From NCBI RefSeq assembly GCF_041146795.1, contig NC_135170.1, positions 9,613,533 through 9,677,532 on the forward strand: a stretch of 64,000 bases of DNA, in the 5' to 3' direction. Positions 58,901-64,000 of the stretch are shown one piece after another. Below the pieces are notes generated by a model. That model saw only the letters and a program-made list of their open reading frames with translations. It searched no databases and was not told where the DNA came from. This stretch comes from Maylandia zebra. Taxonomy: Eukaryota; Chordata; Actinopteri; Cichliformes; Cichlidae. The position numbers and the translations under genes were made by a program. The stretch's first letter is position 1; the number at the start of each line of letters is the position of its first letter.

Positions 58901-59963
58901 CTGTTAAGAACCGTATTTTACCAATATTTGAATTTGTAATCTCATATTCTCAAATTCATTCTTCATTTTTTATTAATGACATATAAAGCCCTACATGGCC
59001 GGGTTCTGCCTTTCTAGCAGACCTGCTAAGACCTTAATCGAGCACTCAGCCTGCAATCACTGATCAATGTCTCCTAACTGTTTCACACTTCCACATCTAT
59101 TTTAAAACCAGAGGCAAAAACTCCTAAACCTTCTTTAGGAAAAGTTTTTCTTCTTCTTCAGCCCATGTTCTTTGTTCTTTGAATGTATGGAAGTATGCGC
59201 TTGTATGTTTTAGACATGCGCTTATCTTTTGTGTTATTTTATTTAAACTGAAGCATTTAAAAAAGTGCTATAAAAATAAAGTTACCATTATTATTATTAT
59301 TAACTTCATAATAGTTTTTGTCCTGTTCTGCAGATTCTATGCAAGTTAGAATTTTTATTTATATAGCGCTAAATCACAACAATCGCCTCGAGGCACTTTA
59401 TATTGTAAAGTAAAGAACCTACAAAATGTCAATGCTGAGCTCTCCAAGGCTGCAGAGGAGAACAAAAACTAACGTTGCAAGTTCACAAATGACCTGGAGT
59501 GCACCAACCAGGGAATGAAGGACTCCTGACTATTCTTTCATTTAATGTACAGGGTTTTTGTTTTTTATTAAAAGAAAGTGTAGGTGTGTCTTCCTTTGGT
59601 TTGAATTCTGAAGGAAACATTAGAAGTGTTTTAAATTCCAATTCAAGGACACATGATAAGACAAAATAATGACTTTCTTCCAAGTCGGACATGTCAAATA
59701 TTTTGTCCTTTTTCGATGCTCCTATGCATTCACGTATCACAGGTATCCTTCATAGCATGTAATATACATTTAATTAAAACTATCCGACTCTACAGTAACT
59801 TGATTACAATACAAAGCTCTACTTGCACACACACACACGAAGGGTAATGGCAGCCACATATGCAAAAAAACGAAACAAAGACAGAAGAAAAAATTAAACC
59901 TCACCATATAGGAGGTAACCACAGGTTATGGCTACATTTAGTTTGACGAGACTGGGGTCACCC
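55953..59963 (-). CDS. tlcd4: TLC domain-containing protein 4 (TMEM56-like), C-terminal part
   Basis: Four in-phase 3' exons: 59905-59963, 56577-56671, 56408-56481 and 55953-56301 (TGA stop), coding for about the last 190 residues. The match to the TLCD4/TMEM56 family is clear: GDPSLVKLNVAITCGYLLYD, then GDSFFVCHHLAALYAYGYVL with the conserved HH pair, then ANFRLISELSTPFVNQRWFF, then LNGVAMAVVFFLVRIA and WITSCIALDVLNIIWMYKI. Junctions are TATG|GTGAGG, TTTTG|GTGAGT, CAAAG|GTGAGT and matching CAG acceptors. The C-terminal tail is hydrophilic and ends in KKHTNNHTD. TLC-domain proteins are multi-pass membrane proteins; the biochemical role of TLCD4 is not established. The N-terminal exons are not visible up to 64000, so the gene continues off the right edge. 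The paralog (tlcd4a or tlcd4b) cannot be assigned. Confidence 0.93.
56672..59904. other. tlcd4-like intron with LINE fossil
   Basis: A 3.2-kb intron, mostly taken up by an ancient LINE (57485-59302) and a short SINE-like tail (about 59357-59410, TTTATTTATATAGCGCTAAA). The stretch 56680-57480 shows nothing recognisable. Confidence 0.6.
57485..59302 (+). mobile_element. Ancient L2-like LINE
   Basis: Broken reading frames encode an endonuclease remnant (RSGCGGVIAAVYKGN, about 57560-57600; VCDFNLRID, about 57785-57820). An RT remnant follows, with YLTDxTPEF and GVPQSSILGPVLFSVYMLPLG (about 58588-58645), HLNTGKTEVLVFG (about 58804-58840) and YKALHG near 58985. This PQGSILGP...LYMLPLG pattern is that of L2-type LINEs. 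The 3' end AAAAAAGTGCTATAAAAATA is followed by (ATT)n (59285-59302). Many stops and indels make it a dead element. Confidence 0.75.
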
Positions 59964-60109
59964 CTGTGGAAAAGCAAAGGATACAGTGTAAAGGCACAAA
60001 GCCATAATGCTCAATCAGTGAGAGACTGAGATTACTGAGATTACCCAAATGCACCACTGAACAACACACGAAATCATTGCTGGCTGTGGATATCTGCCTG
60101 TACAACTCC

Positions 60110-60340
60110 TCCACCTAATGCACAGCACACAGTGCAATAGTTGCACCGTTTTGCACATCCTGTATAGTCAAAATAACTTATAATTAAACTACTTGTATAT
60201 TAGAGACATTTTAATATTTTGTAACTTTGTAATATATTGTATTATTAAAATGTAGCTCAGTCTGTTACAGTGTCTTGGAGAAACAGTAACCACATAATTT
60301 CCTTAGGGATTAATAAAGTTTCTGATCCTGATTTTAAAAA
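60110..60340 (+). mobile_element. Solo LINE 3' end
   Basis: The sequence has the style of a 3' UTR from the LINE group seen at 29.4 and 46.8 kb: a T-rich stretch with TTGCACCGTTTTGCACATCC, then ATAATTTCCTTAGGGATTAA and TAAAGTTTCTGATCCTGATT, then an A-rich end. The RT region is absent, so it is a heavily 5'-truncated copy. Confidence 0.55.
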
Positions 60341-61167
60341 AAGAAAGTAAGAAAAAAAAAAACAGGAAGAAGAAGCTTCAGTTTATGAGTTAAATATGTT
60401 ACGTTGTCTTGCTTCCCTGATCGACAGTCTGCAATACTGCACCTCTTGCATTTCTTAGCAGATTAAAACTGAAAGGTCATTTAAGTTCGACTGTCTAACC
60501 TTGATGAATTTGCTGTGATACTGTTGTGTGCGGTATAAAGGCAACTGTCTTGACAAGAGCAATGCTTGTGGTGAATCCATAACATGACAGATAGCTCTGC
60601 AGAAAAGATATCCACAATGCTGGCACTCCGTGTTCCTCTCCTCCCGTTTGACAGCGTTTCTGTTTAATCAGCAATCAGTAGTTCGGGCCATAAACCTGTG
60701 ACCTGCTGCTCTTACCATTAAAGTGTCCTTGCAAATAACATCGGTTTAAAATAACAATGGAGGTATGTCTGCTTCAATAGAGATCCGATCCTTGTATCAG
60801 CCACAAGTATCGCATAGCAAATGACTGGCTGACTGCTTGTGTAACAGGAGCTCGCAGCACAGCGCACATGCTCTACTATACACTGTACCCACACCAACAA
60901 CATGACCCTGGGCTCACTGCTTTCAAAATGTATTCTTTATCTCCAAGCTTCGACTGCCTCACTTTAAAATAAGTACTTTAACTAAGTGCATTGAACATCT
61001 GGAGATATAACCAAGTTACATGTAAGATTTTCTTTTTACCATACCATTTTAATATCTAATGAAATGTATGTGATAGAAACACACAGACACATTGATGTCA
61101 GTCCAAAATGAACAGTCAGGTCAAAGAAGAGTATTTGTTTGAGTTTAAGACTTAACTGCTCAAACAT

Positions 61168-61558
61168 CCATCCATCCATTCGCTTCCGCTTATCCTTTTC
61201 AGGGTCGCGGGGGGCGCTGGAGCCTATCCCAGCTGTCATAGGGCGAGAGGCGGGGTACACCCTGGACAGGTCGCCAGTCTGTCGCAGGGCTAACACATAG
61301 GGACAGACAACCATTCACACTCACATTCACTCGCACATTCACACCTAGTGACAATTTAGATTAATCAATTAACCTATCCCCACAAGCTGCATGTCTTTGG
61401 ACGGTGGGAGGAAGCCGGAGTACCCGGAGGGAACCCACGCAAACACGGGGAGAACATGCAAACTCCACACAGAAAGACTACGGCCTGATGGAGGAATTGA
61501 ACTCAGGACCTTCTTGCTGTGCGGCAACAGTGCTAACCACCGTGCCACCGTGCTGCCT
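61168..61558 (-). mobile_element. Complete tRNA-derived SINE with 13-bp target-site duplication
   Basis: 391 bp flanked by ACTGCTCAAACAT at 61155-61167 and 61559-61571. In reverse complement the element begins GGCAGCACGGTGGCACGGTG, has A-box-like TGGTTAGCACTG and B-box-like GAGTTCAATTCC, a core with GGAGTTTGCATGTTCTCCCC, and ends GGATAAGCGGAAGCGAATGG plus a GGAT tail. The 76-bp stub at 15165-15240 is the 3' end of the same family. Confidence 0.93.
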
Positions 61559-64000
61559 ACTGCTCAAACATTTGTATTTATTTGAAAAGACAAAAAAAAA
61601 AAAAAAAACATTGTCGTTTTACTAATCTAACATTTCCCCAACATTATTGTTTCCATGAGTATACGTGTATGAATGTAACAAACATGGCCTCGGCCTGTTT
61701 TGTTGGAAAGTGTTCATCACACTCTGACAGAAATGCAACGTGCAAACATCAGGTTGGCTAATGCCCATCATGCCTGATAATGTGATTGTCAGGGAGCCTG
61801 AAAATCCACATACTTCTTGGTAATCTCATCCGTGTGACTCAACTTTGATTAATCAGATCTACAGTATATTCACGTTGTCTCTTCATGAATGGTTGACTGA
61901 CTGGAATTTGGCCCAGAAAGATACGTAGAATGTTAAACAGGAAGTACTACAATAGCGCCAACTCAACAGGCATTATACAAAAGACACTCAAAGCCAAATG
62001 ATATGCTGTTAAGTGGCAAGTAGAAGTCATTTAAGAGCACCAGATGCACTTAGCAGTTTGCTAGGCTTTTTCCATGGGGCTACAGATACGTAGTAATCAG
62101 AATGAACCTTGAGCTTATATGTGGTTCAAAGAAAAGCGCAAAGGAAACTTAAATAAACTCTCTATATTCTTACTGAACGCAACTTCGAGAAAAAACCTAA
62201 CTCTCTCAGAGTTTGTCTTTGCTCAGCAGAACATCCTCACTGGCACATCAAAGTATAGAATTACCTGTAGCGTCTGTACTGTACTCTGTATCATTTATCT
62301 CTGTGACAGCTGCATACCCTTGACTGCCGCTCTTCTAAATCATTGACTGTTCCGCTTTTTAACTCTGACAACTTTCGTCTCAGATGGCCAAAAATCACAC
62401 AGACTTAAGTGGGGGAAGTGTGGTGGTGCTTGGGCTATGAGTTATGTTCACCAGCAGCTGATCTGGAGCTGTGGTGACAAATGACAGCATGGGAATAGAA
62501 GGGTCTGACTTTCAGTGGATCTTAGACTTTTTGTTAGTCTTAGTCTGCAACCCTTCATTAAGTCATTCCAGAGTTATCAACAACTTAGATCTACAGATAA
62601 ATCACGAACTAGCTGGCTGTGTTTCAACCAGTTACGGTTTAGATTCAGGGAAGCAGGTTTTAAAAGTTTTGACGTTCAAGAATGGGGAAACGGATAGCAG
62701 CACAGTGGTGAAACTATGATGTATGAAAGCGCTTTTCATTTCCACCTGATGAGATGGATACTGGAAGTCCCATTCAATGTCAATTTTTGATTTAAATATT
62801 AATTCCAGTAAGATCAAAAGAAAGAAATATAATTCATTGGTTGATGATTCTCAAGGACGTTTATTCAACCTGTGACAACCAGGAGGCAAACAAACTCAAC
62901 TCCAGGTCTCTTATAATGAATGAATGATAATGTTGGTAACACTGACATCTTATATGAATCTGATTAGCTTTCTACTTGCTTGCTCTATCGATAGTTTGAC
63001 TCTTCATTCAGATATTTGCATTTAGTGTTGTGCATGCAGACCCTTAAGGGAAATCTAAGGAATAAAGCATTTTAACTGCAACAATAAAACACATTTGAAT
63101 GAAGTTTGGAGAAAGAAAAATGCACAAATTTACCAAAACCATAGAAAAGAAAGGAATGCTGGGATACAGGTGGATGACAAAAACAGTTGATGGACCTCTC
63201 TTTTCATCACCTCTATTGATTCTTAACAGCAACAGCATCCTTTAGCTGCAGGGTTGCATTTCTTTGAATAAAACTTGCAAACAAATGGGGCCGGATGCTG
63301 ATGATGACATGCTGACCCTCCTCAGGAAAGACACTGGTGTTATAAATTAGGTTTTGGGGCCTTGCTAGGTAAGGTGAATTGAGGTTTACCTCTGGATTTT
63401 GAGTGTTACAAATGCAGTTCTCATCTTATCTGCTTAAATCGCTGTGGTAACTTCTGTGGCAAACCTAACCTGTTCCCAAAAAGGTTGTGCATGAGATAAG
63501 ACATCAACATGCACATAACAATTACCTACTGACCAATCAGTTCACCGTTAAATGACATAATCATTCCTGCAAGGTCACATGAGGGATTTGAGTTATTAGC
63601 CAGCACCTAAACCCTCTGTCTTCTCAATACAGGGACCTTTCTTTGCTGCTTCTAAAATAAGCAAGTCAGCCTGTTTAACAGTCTAAATTCTGTTTGTTTT
63701 TTTGTTTTATTTATTTAAGGGTGTTTACTTGTGTAAACAACATTGGGACAGCAGCTGAAAGAAGGCTAAAACCTATTTGAATACCATGAGAATACATTGA
63801 AGCAAAACATTAGTTTAATGGAACACCCTTTTCTAATCCTGTATCTTAATAATGGAGCAGTGATACAAATAAGATTGCATTTACAGCCACTAATGCCTTT
63901 CTAGACTTCCCGATGGCCTAAAGTGCTTTAAACTGTATGTATGAAAGAATGAATGAATATAGCAGTTTTTTATAGCAGAAGATACACACTCACACTCTGA

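Larger units (their letters stand above)
59964..64000. other. tlcd4-like upstream intron, partial
   Basis: No further tlcd4 exon found. Contents are a solo LINE 3' end (about 60110-60340) and a complete SINE (61168-61558) with perfect target-site duplications. The region 61650-64000 is AT-rich with no recognisable feature; a SINE-like tail may lie near 63880-63930. Confidence 0.5.

Noticed and set aside
62370..62720. GTGGGGGAAGTGTGGTGGT as a Tc1 HGGGSVMVWG-type motif
   Set aside because: Only this short string resembles the motif; the flanks give no transposase-like sequence.

Overview
The window is vertebrate nuclear DNA, almost certainly from a teleost (probably percomorph) fish. Genes are split by GT-AG introns. 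Non-coding DNA is AT-rich and full of fish-type repeats: Tc1/mariner fossils, tRNA-derived SINEs, LINEs of the CR1/L2/Rex1 kind and CA/GT microsatellites. I see no bacterial, viral or plasmid gene organisation and no CRISPR array.

Five protein genes can be read exon by exon. From left to right they are: rab3d (minus; first two coding exons in the window, the rest lies off the left edge); tmem205 (minus, complete, 188 aa); elof1 (plus, complete, 83 aa); cnn1, a smooth-muscle-type calponin (minus, complete, 297 aa, seven coding exons over 13.5 kb); and a tlcd4/tmem56-like TLC-domain gene (minus; last four exons in the window, the start lies off the right edge). From memory, RAB3D, TMEM205, ELOF1 and CNN1 all lie on human 19p13.2, and CNN1 and ELOF1 are also convergent there. 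The first four genes are therefore a conserved vertebrate block. The genes do not form a pathway. They serve vesicle exocytosis, a membrane protein, transcription elongation and repair, actin-myosin regulation, and a TLC-family membrane protein.

Layout: 1-8.2 kb rab3d exons and introns with a Tc1 fossil and a hAT-like MITE; 8.2-11 kb probable rab3d 5' exon and CpG-containing promoter; 11-14 kb intergenic; 14.1-14.9 kb tmem205; 15-18.5 kb spacer with a SINE stub; 18.5-21.2 kb elof1; 22-37.1 kb cnn1, whose 10.4-kb first intron holds a nearly full RT-coding LINE and a Tc1 fossil; 37.5-51.9 kb gene-free and rich in repeats (several Tc1 fragments, three SINEs, a palindromic TTAA-flanked MITE and a second LINE); 51.9-60 kb tlcd4-like 3' UTR and exons; 60-64 kb upstream intron with a SINE carrying perfect target-site duplications.

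I found no convincing new multigene system. The best leads are these: a calponin gene next to a TLCD4-type gene, which recalls the human CNN3-TLCD4 neighbourhood and suggests a retained ohnolog; a shared 3' tail between a SINE family and an L2-like LINE; SINE insertions with intact target-site duplications; an 88-bp palindromic piggyBac-like MITE inside a SINE; and a perfect 52-bp palindrome. Splice sites were read by eye and agree with reading frame and family length. Transcript ends and promoters are inferred.
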